NCBI GenBank assembly: GCA_902769805.1
Contig: CACXQL010000002.1
Span: 105,022 to 169,021 of the forward strand
Origin: an uncultured Prevotellaceae bacterium
GTDB taxonomy: Bacteria; Bacteroidota; Bacteroidia; Bacteroidales; Bacteroidaceae
Direction: 5' to 3'
DNA: 64,000 nucleotides
Part shown: piece after piece, positions 8,135 to 15,780 of the stretch
Position numbering within the stretch: position 1 is the first letter of the stretch
How the letters are laid out: each line of letters begins with the position of its first letter
The notes under the pieces: generated by a model
Seen by the model: the letters and a program-made list of their open reading frames with translations, nothing else
What the model was told of the DNA's origin: nothing
The model's database searches: none
Program-made: the position numbers and the translations under genes

Positions 8135-11047
8135 CTATTTCGTAAGTTCTTGATAACGCTTGAATAGTTCTGCAACAATCAAAGACTCTTGGTCTTCTGT
8201 TATCTTAGAACTGAAACCATATGCCTGCATAACAGCTCGGTCATTATCCTTATGGGCTTTACGAAGTTCCGCAGGCATTGTCAATTCGTCGTAGAGGTCA
8301 GCAAGCGAACTATCTGGATATTTAGCCCTTGCATCGAGAATGGCTTGTGCAGTCTGCTCTATCTTTGTCTTTTGTGCCTCAGTAGGTGTAGGCCAAGGGA
8401 AGTTGTTGTAAACGATGGTGTTAGAATAACTATAATCGCTCTTTAGTCTACCGCAAACTGCCCTCATCCAAGCCATATGTACATTAGATGTCAAAACACC
8501 AAAATGATATAAAGAGGCATCTGGCATTTGGAATAGTTTGTCTCCTGCTATAACTTCTGCCTTCAGATAATCAATAGGAACATAGCGTCTATTCTCGGAG
8601 GTAACCTTTGGAATGGCTACATAATCACCTTCACATGGACGCATTTCTCCAAAGAGTGTTGGTGTTGTTGCACTTTGTACAGTTGCCGCTTTTGCACTCT
8701 TCAATCTGAATTCACGAACAGCCTCTATACATTTCAACAAGGTAGAACATGCTTTGAGTTCTGAAGGATCTGCTCCTACAAGCCAGAAGCACCAGCGTGG
8801 TTTTCTATCTATAAAATCCTTACCCATCATAAATGGTCTTAGGAACTTTTCTCCCTTGGGTTCTTTTTGAAGATAATCCTTTTTCTCTTCATTTGTTAAA
8901 AGCAGATTACCATCATCAATGGGTGAACTTCCTCTAATCATAAGTGGAACTTCACATAAAGGTTTCGGTTTTTTCTCTATAAACACATTAGGAGCGTCCA
9001 ATAAATAGCCATTAATATTATCGGCGCTTATTTTTTGATTATCATTCAGATAAATTACTTTTTCTTTTTGACTGTCACAGGCACTGAAACCTATAATCAC
9101 ACAATGGACATGAGCCTTTAGACTTGCCTCGCTATCCCAACGGAACGTACGATAAGCAAAATCAAAGTGAATGTCAAATTTCTCAAACATGGGTTTCCAT
9201 ATCGCAGTCACCTGTTCTCCTTGTGTAATGGAATTCGTTGACACCAATGCACATTTTGTATTTGTATGCTGAATGAGTTGGGAGGCTTTGTAGTACCAGC
9301 CGGCTACGTAATCGATATTACTGCCAAAGTCGCTCATGGTGTTCTTAAGATCGCCTTTCTGCTCTTTTGTTTGATAAGCATACCCTACAAACGGAGGATT
9401 ACCGAAAATATAGTCATAATTAACTTGATAGCGTAATTTTTCTGGTTTAATATCACTATCCAATCGATGAGTTATGACATTGATTTCATTGTATTCAACA
9501 GCAGGTTCACTTGCTATCAGGGATTTGGGTTCAATAATCAAGTGGACATTATTTGCATGGATAGTTGGAATGTCTGATGGAGTTTCAATCACGTCCCAAT
9601 CCATTCTCAATGCATTGCCTTCTCGGATATTGGTATAACTCTTCAAAGGCAGGAACTCAATATCTTGATGGATGATACGCTCCGTCTCTGCCAACATCTG
9701 TGCCTCACTGATCCAAAGGGCAGTAGTGGCGACAGTAACAGCAAAGTCATTAATCTCGATACCATAGAACTGCTGAATGCTGACCTTGATGGGGTTCAGG
9801 AATTCACCCATCATCGTCTGTCCATGATATCGCTCGCGGATGACCTCGTTTTCCAAGCGACGCAATGAAAGATACGTTTCAGTGAGGAAGTTTCCAGAAC
9901 CACAAGCAGGGTCGAGGAAAGTAAGACTCGCCAGTCTGTCTTGGTAGGCATCGAGTTTCTTCTGACGCTGACGTTCTACCTTTTCCTCCAAGATGCTATC
10001 GAGTTCGCTGCGCAGGTCGTTCAAGAACAACGGGTCTATCACTTTGTGGATATTCTCGATAGACGTATAGTGCATACCACCACTGCGACGTGTCTCAGGG
10101 TTCAGTGTCGATTCAAACATGGCACCAAAGATGGTAGGCGATATTTCTGACCAGTCGAAGTCTAGCGAGGCATTCTTTAGAAGTGTCTGTTTCAATTCTT
10201 CTGTAAACTGAGGAATCTCTATCTCTTCCTCGAATAGTCCACCATTGGTATATGGGAAAGCCTTTAGGTCGTCCTTCAGATATTTACTGCGCTGCTCTTG
10301 TGGTGTTTTCAACACATCAAAGAGACGAATCAAGGCACTGCGTAAATCGTCTGCCTCATAACGGGAAAGATAGTCGTGGAACTGGTCGTGCAAGAAGATT
10401 TCTGCATCCTCGGCATAGAGACAGAACACAATGCGGACACAAAGAATATTCAGCCAACGAAGTGCCTCAGGGGAGTTGTCATCATATTGCTTTAACAGAG
10501 CCTCGTATATCTTGCCGACAATCTCACTGGCTTGCATCGAGACTTCCATCTCTTTCGAGAGGTGTTCGCTCTTAGCATCTACCAAGAACTGCAAGCGATA
10601 ATATTCCTTGCCTAAGTTCTCCAACAAAATCTGTTCTGGTTTACCATTAGGCTGCTCCATGTCATAGACCAGAAACTCCTTGAAATTACAAGTAACTATC
10701 CAGCGCGGATGCTCACTCAATGGCATGTTTGCCACATAGCGTTTAGCCTGCTGATAAGGATTCAATACAGAGCCGTCGCTCTGAACACTACCTTTACGTA
10801 AATCCTTGTCAATGCCTTTCTGCTCTATCAGTACACGAGTGGAAGGGATATGTCCGTCTATGAAATTCGTCTTATCTACCTTTACTTGTTCTTCATAGCG
10901 GATAAACTGCGAAGGGTTCTCTATGCCGAAAACCTCCGTCAACAGTTCTGTCCAGAAAAGTTGTGAGTCGCCTTTCTCATAGCCTCTCCCTTTCCATCGT
11001 TCTGCAAACTCAGCAGCACTGGCTGCACGCTGTTTCTCTATCTTCAT
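8135..11047 (-). CDS. Type IIG restriction-modification enzyme (MmeI-like, fused endonuclease and N6-adenine methyltransferase)
   Basis: This single 970-residue polypeptide should both methylate and cut DNA. The N-terminal nuclease region has a PD-(D/E)xK-like set with D at ~64 (NFIDG) and ExK at 75-77 (LIEQKG). A helical connector follows at ~170-370. The methyltransferase has SAM motif I DPACGSGNF at ~378 and catalytic NPPF at 550-553. The last ~350 residues carry the target-recognition and C-terminal domains. I chose ATG 11047 because the longer frame would begin with TTG inside the promoter box at 11075-11082. No separate specificity subunit is needed in this class. The recognition sequence cannot be read from the protein. 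Confidence 0.9.
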   Translation of the reverse strand: MKIEKQRAASAAEFAERWKGRGYEKGDSQLFWTELLTEVFGIENPSQFIRYEEQVKVDKTNFIDGHIPSTRVLIEQKGIDKDLRKGSVQSDGSVLNPYQQAKRYVANMPLSEHPRWIVTCNFKEFLVYDMEQPNGKPEQILLENLGKEYYRLQFLVDAKSEHLSKEMEVSMQASEIVGKIYEALLKQYDDNSPEALRWLNILCVRIVFCLYAEDAEIFLHDQFHDYLSRYEADDLRSALIRLFDVLKTPQEQRSKYLKDDLKAFPYTNGGLFEEEIEIPQFTEELKQTLLKNASLDFDWSEISPTIFGAMFESTLNPETRRSGGMHYTSIENIHKVIDPLFLNDLRSELDSILEEKVERQRQKKLDAYQDRLASLTFLDPACGSGNFLTETYLSLRRLENEVIRERYHGQTMMGEFLNPIKVSIQQFYGIEINDFAVTVATTALWISEAQMLAETERIIHQDIEFLPLKSYTNIREGNALRMDWDVIETPSDIPTIHANNVHLIIEPKSLIASEPAVEYNEINVITHRLDSDIKPEKLRYQVNYDYIFGNPPFVGYAYQTKEQKGDLKNTMSDFGSNIDYVAGWYYKASQLIQHTNTKCALVSTNSITQGEQVTAIWKPMFEKFDIHFDFAYRTFRWDSEASLKAHVHCVIIGFSACDSQKEKVIYLNDNQKISADNINGYLLDAPNVFIEKKPKPLCEVPLMIRGSSPIDDGNLLLTNEEKKDYLQKEPKGEKFLRPFMMGKDFIDRKPRWCFWLVGADPSELKACSTLLKCIEAVREFRLKSAKAATVQSATTPTLFGEMRPCEGDYVAIPKVTSENRRYVPIDYLKAEVIAGDKLFQMPDASLYHFGVLTSNVHMAWMRAVCGRLKSDYSYSNTIVYNNFPWPTPTEAQKTKIEQTAQAILDARAKYPDSSLADLYDELTMPAELRKAHKDNDRAVMQAYGFSSKITEDQESLIVAELFKRYQELTK

Positions 11048-11074
11048 TGTTTCTTTTTGAATAAATTGACCCTG

Positions 11075-11105
11075 CAAAGATACACATTTTTAATAGACTA
11101 ACAAA
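11075..11105 (-). promoter_or_regulatory. Proximal promoter of the type IIG gene
   Basis: On the minus strand TATCTTTG (11075-11082) and TTTG (11102-11105) are 19 bp apart, a consensus Bacteroidota promoter. It would start transcription about 20 nt before the ATG at 11047. With the operator-bearing promoter further up, the gene has two promoters. Confidence 0.75.
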
Positions 11106-11160
11106 GTTTGAGTCTACTTTTTATGTTCAACTTTTTTTATTATACAGGTTCCTTTTTCTA

Positions 11161-11220
11161 CTGCAAAGATAAGTATATCTTGTCCCAAATCATGGGACAT
11201 GGGAAAAGAAAAATGATAAG
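11161..11220 (-). promoter_or_regulatory. WYL-regulon promoter/operator module, copy B (drives the type IIG gene)
   Basis: On the minus strand this contains the palindrome TGTCCCA-N5-TGGGACA (11181-11199) and, 9 bp further on, a TATCTTTG box (11164-11171). Sequence and spacing are almost the same as in copy A at 7466-7529. It begins directly after the stop codon of the WYL gene. The two copies form inverted repeats around a 3.6 kb segment. Confidence 0.8.
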
Positions 11221-12123
11221 TTATTCGTAATTCCTTGCAGCAGCAAGGAGCATCTGGTGTATCTGTTCGGAAAGGGATTGAGGCTCTAATACTTTCAGAC
11301 GACTGCCACGAGAAAGAATCTGCCCACAGAAATCAAGAGTGGGACGAAGATAATAGGAAAAGTCTGACGAGTCTTTGTCTTGTCGGATCTCCTCTTGACT
11401 ATGATGCATCGGAAGGTCACGTAGATAGTTACGCTCAGTTCCGTAAGCACGTATCACAATCCTCTGTACAGGAATATCTTCGCCATGTACAACCCCAAAA
11501 CAATCGCTAAAGAACTTTTCTGCACTGAAATCCTCGTCTATCTCAAAAGTGTCGTCTAATATTGTCAGTTCTTGAATGCGGTCAAAGGAGAATACTGCAA
11601 AGTTACCACTATCAAAGCGTCCTAAGACATACCAACGACGATGGTAGAGCTTGATGCAATAAGGAGCGATAGAGAACTGTTTCGATTCGGCACTGCTGTA
11701 TTTTTGATAGACGATACTGATGAGCCTTTTCTTCTTCATTGCCTCAATCGTCTCTTCCAGATAGTCGTCAGAAGAAGGTATCGACTCTAATAGAATACGA
11801 TTCTGTAAGGACAGGCTCTCACTGATGACATTATTCACGGAAAGCGTTGAAAGCATCCAGTTCTGAATACTTTCCTCATGGAGCACATAGTCATTTCCTA
11901 TAAAATACTTATATCCGTTCTTGCGATCGCAGTCAATATAAATACCGAAGATATCCTCAATAGCATCTTTATGACGGTTGAAAGTGCTGCGAGCCATTTC
12001 CACTCCTCCACTCATTTCTGTCTCAACCCATCGCTCATTAATGTCGTTGAGTGATATTGCCTTGGCTTTGTAAATGGTATTAATGAGCCAGATGTATTCT
12101 TTAAACAAAGCAGGAGTAGTCAT
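11221..12123 (-). CDS. WYL-domain transcriptional regulator
   Basis: This 300-residue protein starts with a winged-helix DNA-binding domain (residues ~1-75, including MARSTFNRHKDAIEDIFGIYIDCD). The WYL domain follows at ~130-200 with the marker RRWYVLGRFDSGNFAVFSFDRI, and a C-terminal WCX-like domain ends the protein. Such proteins often control phage-defence loci and sense nucleic acid or nucleotide ligands (for example BrxR/CapW). Here it stands directly upstream of an MmeI-like enzyme whose promoter carries a dyad operator, so it is the likely regulator of both operator copies. A -7 box TATATTTG lies at 12152-12159 on the minus strand. Confidence 0.88.
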   Translation of the reverse strand: MTTPALFKEYIWLINTIYKAKAISLNDINERWVETEMSGGVEMARSTFNRHKDAIEDIFGIYIDCDRKNGYKYFIGNDYVLHEESIQNWMLSTLSVNNVISESLSLQNRILLESIPSSDDYLEETIEAMKKKRLISIVYQKYSSAESKQFSIAPYCIKLYHRRWYVLGRFDSGNFAVFSFDRIQELTILDDTFEIDEDFSAEKFFSDCFGVVHGEDIPVQRIVIRAYGTERNYLRDLPMHHSQEEIRQDKDSSDFSYYLRPTLDFCGQILSRGSRLKVLEPQSLSEQIHQMLLAAARNYE

Positions 12124-12268
12124 TATGATTCAGATTTCTAATTATTATTTGCAAATATAGGGAATAAATCTGAAAGTCGCAAGGATTTCAATAGAAATTT
12201 TGAGCAAGCGATGACGAAGTCAATATGCCTGGATTTTTGACGGCTCAAATAAAGGAATGCCTTCTATC

Positions 12269-12396
12269 ACTTGTCCGGATATCTGGGACTGTTGTTCCGG
12301 ATGCTTGGTACAGTTGTTCCGGATGCTTGGTACAAGTTGTACCAAGGCTTGGGATACCCCCTAAAGAGGCTTTCCTTTAAATAGGCGGCACCTAAC
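12269..12396. repeat. Degenerate 22-bp-period repeat array 1
   Basis: The intergenic region between the WYL and PAP2 genes contains two perfect 22 bp repeats starting GTTGTTCCGGATGCTTGG (12291-12312 and 12313-12334). They are flanked in register by weaker copies at 12269-12290 and 12335-12356. A perfect hairpin CTTGGTAC-AAGTT-GTACCAAG covers 12326-12346. The array ends with the quasi-palindrome TAGGCGGCACCTA (12382-12394) followed by ACTTTTT. Similar elements lie at 28867 and 42709. The rest of 12124-12268 shows only the WYL promoter. Confidence 0.7.
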
Positions 12397-12427
12397 TTTT
12401 TCCTTGTCTCAATATGAAATAAAAAAG

Positions 12428-13081
12428 TTACAGATGGATTTCGAAGAATGCCATGACAACAGCTGTCAGGAGGGTGAATCCGAGAATAAGAATGGGCACA
12501 TAACAGTGTCGGATGTCATACTTGGCAGGAATGGTGACACGACAATAGAGTTTATAGACCAACCAACCTACGAAGCCGCCCCAAAGGAGTCCGACGGTGA
12601 TATCACCAGGATAGTGGACACCCAGATAAAGACGGGTATAGCAGTTAATCAACGAGTACCCCACCAGGAAGAAGGTGAGCATCCGCTGTCGCATGAGCAA
12701 GGAGAAGAAGATGGCGATGCTGAAGGTGTTGGCAGCATGGGCAGAGAAGAAACCATATTTTCCACCACGATAGCCATTGACAACATCCACCAAAGACCCT
12801 ATCTCTGGATCGTGCGTAGGTCGCCAACGAGCCACAAGCGGTTTGACGATACCATCATCAACGGCTCCAGCCAACAGATAGCACAATCCTGCTGCGGCAA
12901 GAATCAATCCAATCTCACGGATATTCTTATTTGACTTCAGCACGACATAGAAAAGTCCTATGTAAAGGGGTATCCACGTCTTTGCGTTGGTCAACGTCAG
13001 AATGAGGTAGTCCATGAAAAGCGAGTCGCTGCCATTTACCATCAGCAGCAGTTCTTTGTCAAACTGTATTATCTCTTCCAT
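12428..13081 (-). CDS. PAP2-family membrane phosphatase
   Basis: This 217-residue protein has about five or six membrane segments. The PAP2 phosphatase motifs are visible: KPLVARWRP (motif 1, K-x6-RP), SAHAANTFS (motif 2, where the usual PSGH has become SAHA and the His is kept) and TRLYLGVHYPGD (motif 3). It probably removes a phosphate from a lipid such as undecaprenyl pyrophosphate or phosphatidylglycerol phosphate at the periplasmic face. It closely follows batE on the same strand (17 bp) and may be the last gene of the bat operon. Confidence 0.88.
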   Translation of the reverse strand: MEEIIQFDKELLLMVNGSDSLFMDYLILTLTNAKTWIPLYIGLFYVVLKSNKNIREIGLILAAAGLCYLLAGAVDDGIVKPLVARWRPTHDPEIGSLVDVVNGYRGGKYGFFSAHAANTFSIAIFFSLLMRQRMLTFFLVGYSLINCYTRLYLGVHYPGDITVGLLWGGFVGWLVYKLYCRVTIPAKYDIRHCYVPILILGFTLLTAVVMAFFEIHL

Positions 13082-13098
13082 TATATTACTTCATTTAT

Positions 13099-13881
13099 TC
13101 AGATGATTTCCAAATGTTTAGTCTCCACCCAGCCTTCCTTGCCGTCATCAACACGAATCTCATTCCATCCCTTCATAGAGTTGTCGGTGACCGTTACCTT
13201 CGTACTCTCATGGAGTATAAAGAGGTCTGTTCCGTTCTTTGACGGAGTGCTCTTGATGGTGGCAGACGGAGAGATGATGATGGCACCTGTACGATGAGTC
13301 AGCTTATGCTTTTGCTGGAAAGCAAAAAGATTACTTGACAGGAAGACAAGCAATAAGAACAAGGCTCCGAAAAAGCCTACCTTACGCAGCCACATACGCT
13401 CAGAGAACAGATAGGCAAGGGCAAGGACGATGGCAATAGCAAGAGCTATCAAGGCAAGACGCGCCCATGCGTCCACACTCATGAGGTTGACCAGTGAATG
13501 ATACCATGTGACAAAGAACATCTCCGACTCTGGGGTAATCTTATCAATGGTCTTCGAGCGAGCCATCTGCAAGTTGAAACGGATATCATCATCTCCAGGA
13601 GAGAGCAACAAGGCACGTTCATAATTCAAGACTGCCTTCGTAATATTATCTGTCCGATAATAGGCATTACCCAGATTATAATACAGGTCGGCACTCACAC
13701 CTTGCTTCAACAAAGCCTCATAATCGGCAATTGCCTGTTGGTAGTTCTCACGGACATAAGCACTGTCAGCCTGTGCCTTGGTAATGGCATAAGAGGCTAA
13801 AGGTAAAAAGGTAAAGAGGTAAAGAGGTAAAAACCATTTTACCCACCTTAGCACCATCTTTCGTGATATATTATTCATCAT
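13099..13881 (-). CDS. batE: Aerotolerance operon protein BatE (TPR and SH3)
   Basis: This 260-residue protein has a signal peptide ending near LASYA. Tetratricopeptide repeats lie at ~35-105 (YQQAIADYEALLKQGVSADLYYNLGNAYYRTDNI), two membrane segments at ~130-190, and an SH3-like domain at the C-terminus (IKSTPSKNGTDLFILHESTKVTVTD). It is the final Bat protein of the operon. The signal peptide is encoded by four 8 bp tandem repeats (13799-13830), so its length could vary by slippage. Confidence 0.85.
   Translation of the reverse strand: MMNNISRKMVLRWVKWFLPLYLFTFLPLASYAITKAQADSAYVRENYQQAIADYEALLKQGVSADLYYNLGNAYYRTDNITKAVLNYERALLLSPGDDDIRFNLQMARSKTIDKITPESEMFFVTWYHSLVNLMSVDAWARLALIALAIAIVLALAYLFSERMWLRKVGFFGALFLLLVFLSSNLFAFQQKHKLTHRTGAIIISPSATIKSTPSKNGTDLFILHESTKVTVTDNSMKGWNEIRVDDGKEGWVETKHLEII
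13799..13830. repeat. 8 bp tandem repeats within the batE signal-peptide coding region
   Basis: Four units of AAAGGTAA/AGAGGTAA run in tandem. On the coding (minus) strand they encode the hydrophobic run LPLYLFTFLPLA. Related T-rich units occur at the batD/batE junction (13887-13912, encoding the batD end KSKKVKK) and in the batBC/batD gap (15727-15780). Confidence 0.8.
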
Positions 13882-13890
13882 TCTCTTGTT

Positions 13891-15726
13891 TTACTTTTTT
13901 ACCTTTTTACTTTTCATGAAGTCTTCAATCTTCATAATCGCTTGAATAGCGGCATCATATACCTTGTTCATATTACCACTGGCATCACCTGGTGCATAAC
14001 GGGCATACTCACACTCGTCAAGGGCACCGATAAACTGAGTAACAGTCTCATTATCAACACCACGTTCCGTCAATCGCTGACTGATATTTTCGCGAGAAAG
14101 CTGCGTGACAGGCATATCCAGCTTATCACCCACATATCCCCACAAGGCACGAAGAACCTCATCATAAAACTCATTCTGCTTGCCAGCCTTGAGCAATTTG
14201 TCGGCAACACGCAGGCGACGGACAGCCACCTTATTAGCGCGCTTGCCGCGCATCTTTCCAATATTCGCATTCTCTATGGCACGATGGCGGAAGATGATAA
14301 ACAGGGAGATGAATACGGCAAGTAACACTGCAAGAGATACCCAATAGAATACCGAACCGAAGAAATAGTCCCCGACTGCACGCAAAGGAGTATTCTCGGT
14401 CTTGATGTAACGGATATCCTTATTCAACTGTTTCACTTCCTCCCCTGTATAGGCTGTGACACTTGACGAGCCATCGCCTTTCGCCACATCAAGCATGAAG
14501 GACTGGGAACGCAGGGTCTTGTAACTGTTCGTCTGTGTATCGAAATAAGTGAACTCCACAGGAGGCACCTCATATTTCCCCTGATGACGAGGCACCATGA
14601 GAATATCGTAGACCATACTGCCCTCTATGCCATTGGTAGTGAGTTTCGTCTTGTCTGTAATCTTGGCATCGTACTGATCGAAGTCCTTCGGAAGGTTGAG
14701 AACAGGTTGTTTGATGAGTTTCAGATTACCCGTTCCACTCACAATGACACGTAAGGTAACAGGGTCGTTAGCTTTCACGTCCTTCTTGTCAAGTTGAGCA
14801 GTAAGACTGAAGGAGCCTACTCCACCAGAGAATCCTGCAGGATGAGCTGGCAACGGATCAACAGTGATTGTTATTCCCGGAGCCGTGATTTCCTTCTTCA
14901 CCTCCACATAACCAGAGCCGCCGTTAAAGAAAGCCTCAAAAGGATCGACATTACGATTTTGCAACACTACCATGCCTTCGTAAGTGATACTGGGAATCTC
15001 CAACTTACCTGTTGTCTGTGGGAACATCACATACTGCTGCCATGTAACAGTACGGTAAGGACGACCATTCAGCGACTCAACCTTGAAACTCTTCTGTTGT
15101 GGCAACGGAACCTCTCGGGTATAGAAACTCTTCAGGTCTGGCATCTTACCATTCAGAGAGGTCAAATCAACAAGAGTGTATACCTTGTATGTCAATAATA
15201 TCGGTTCTTGCTCATGCACATGACTCTTATTGGCACTTACCTTAATAAACAAGTCACTACCAGAGATATGACTGCCAGCAGCACGCATCTGACTGTTTCC
15301 TTGCGAACGCTGTCCACCAGCATTGCTGTTTCCTTGTTGAGCCGTCCCTGAAACCTTGACGTGTAACTCATTGGAATGCACTGTCTTACCATTAACTGTA
15401 GCATGGGCTGCAGGAATAGTAAAAGAACCGTTCTTGGTGGCAGAGAGAATATAAGTATAGGTGACTGATGACGAACTGGAGGTATGACCATTCACCATCT
15501 GGTAACTGGACTGCGTGGAAGTGCTGGGACCCATCAGTACCTCAAAGGCATCAGGGATATTACCTGCACGGAAACCACTGACATCATCAGTATTCACCGT
15601 ATAGGAAAGACGGAACTGCTCGCCTACTGCCACATGCGATGGAGCACGTCCCGTAATCTGCTGGGCGACCATAGTCGCAATGTAAAAATTAAATAATGAA
15701 ATAATTAAAATCAACTGTTTCTTCAT
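13891..15726 (-). CDS. batD: Aerotolerance operon protein BatD
   Basis: This 611-residue protein has a signal peptide (MKKQLILIISLFNFYIATMVAQQ). Several Ig-like beta domains follow to ~430 (VAVGEQFRLSYTVN, VKANDPVTLRVIVSGTGNLKL), then one transmembrane helix at ~460-485 and a cytoplasmic helical tail (NKVAVRRLRVADKLLKAGKQNEFYDEVLRALWGYVGDKL). This is the standard BatD layout. It probably acts in the envelope with the VWA proteins BatA and BatB. The exact biochemical role of the complex is not established. Confidence 0.9.
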   Translation of the reverse strand: MKKQLILIISLFNFYIATMVAQQITGRAPSHVAVGEQFRLSYTVNTDDVSGFRAGNIPDAFEVLMGPSTSTQSSYQMVNGHTSSSSSVTYTYILSATKNGSFTIPAAHATVNGKTVHSNELHVKVSGTAQQGNSNAGGQRSQGNSQMRAAGSHISGSDLFIKVSANKSHVHEQEPILLTYKVYTLVDLTSLNGKMPDLKSFYTREVPLPQQKSFKVESLNGRPYRTVTWQQYVMFPQTTGKLEIPSITYEGMVVLQNRNVDPFEAFFNGGSGYVEVKKEITAPGITITVDPLPAHPAGFSGGVGSFSLTAQLDKKDVKANDPVTLRVIVSGTGNLKLIKQPVLNLPKDFDQYDAKITDKTKLTTNGIEGSMVYDILMVPRHQGKYEVPPVEFTYFDTQTNSYKTLRSQSFMLDVAKGDGSSSVTAYTGEEVKQLNKDIRYIKTENTPLRAVGDYFFGSVFYWVSLAVLLAVFISLFIIFRHRAIENANIGKMRGKRANKVAVRRLRVADKLLKAGKQNEFYDEVLRALWGYVGDKLDMPVTQLSRENISQRLTERGVDNETVTQFIGALDECEYARYAPGDASGNMNKVYDAAIQAIMKIEDFMKSKKVKK

Positions 15727-15780
15727 TTTATATTTCTACATTTTTACATTTTATCATTTTTACATTTTATCATTTTCCTT

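Noticed and set aside
11048-11077. Longer N-terminus of the type IIG enzyme from a TTG at 11077
   Set aside because: The TTG is part of a consensus promoter box (11075-11082); the ATG at 11047 starts the family-like sequence.
7466-11220. Invertible DNA segment bounded by the ~60 bp inverted repeats
   Set aside because: Both repeats are complete promoters with correctly spaced operator and -7 box, there is no recombinase gene, and inversion would not reconnect genes in a new way.
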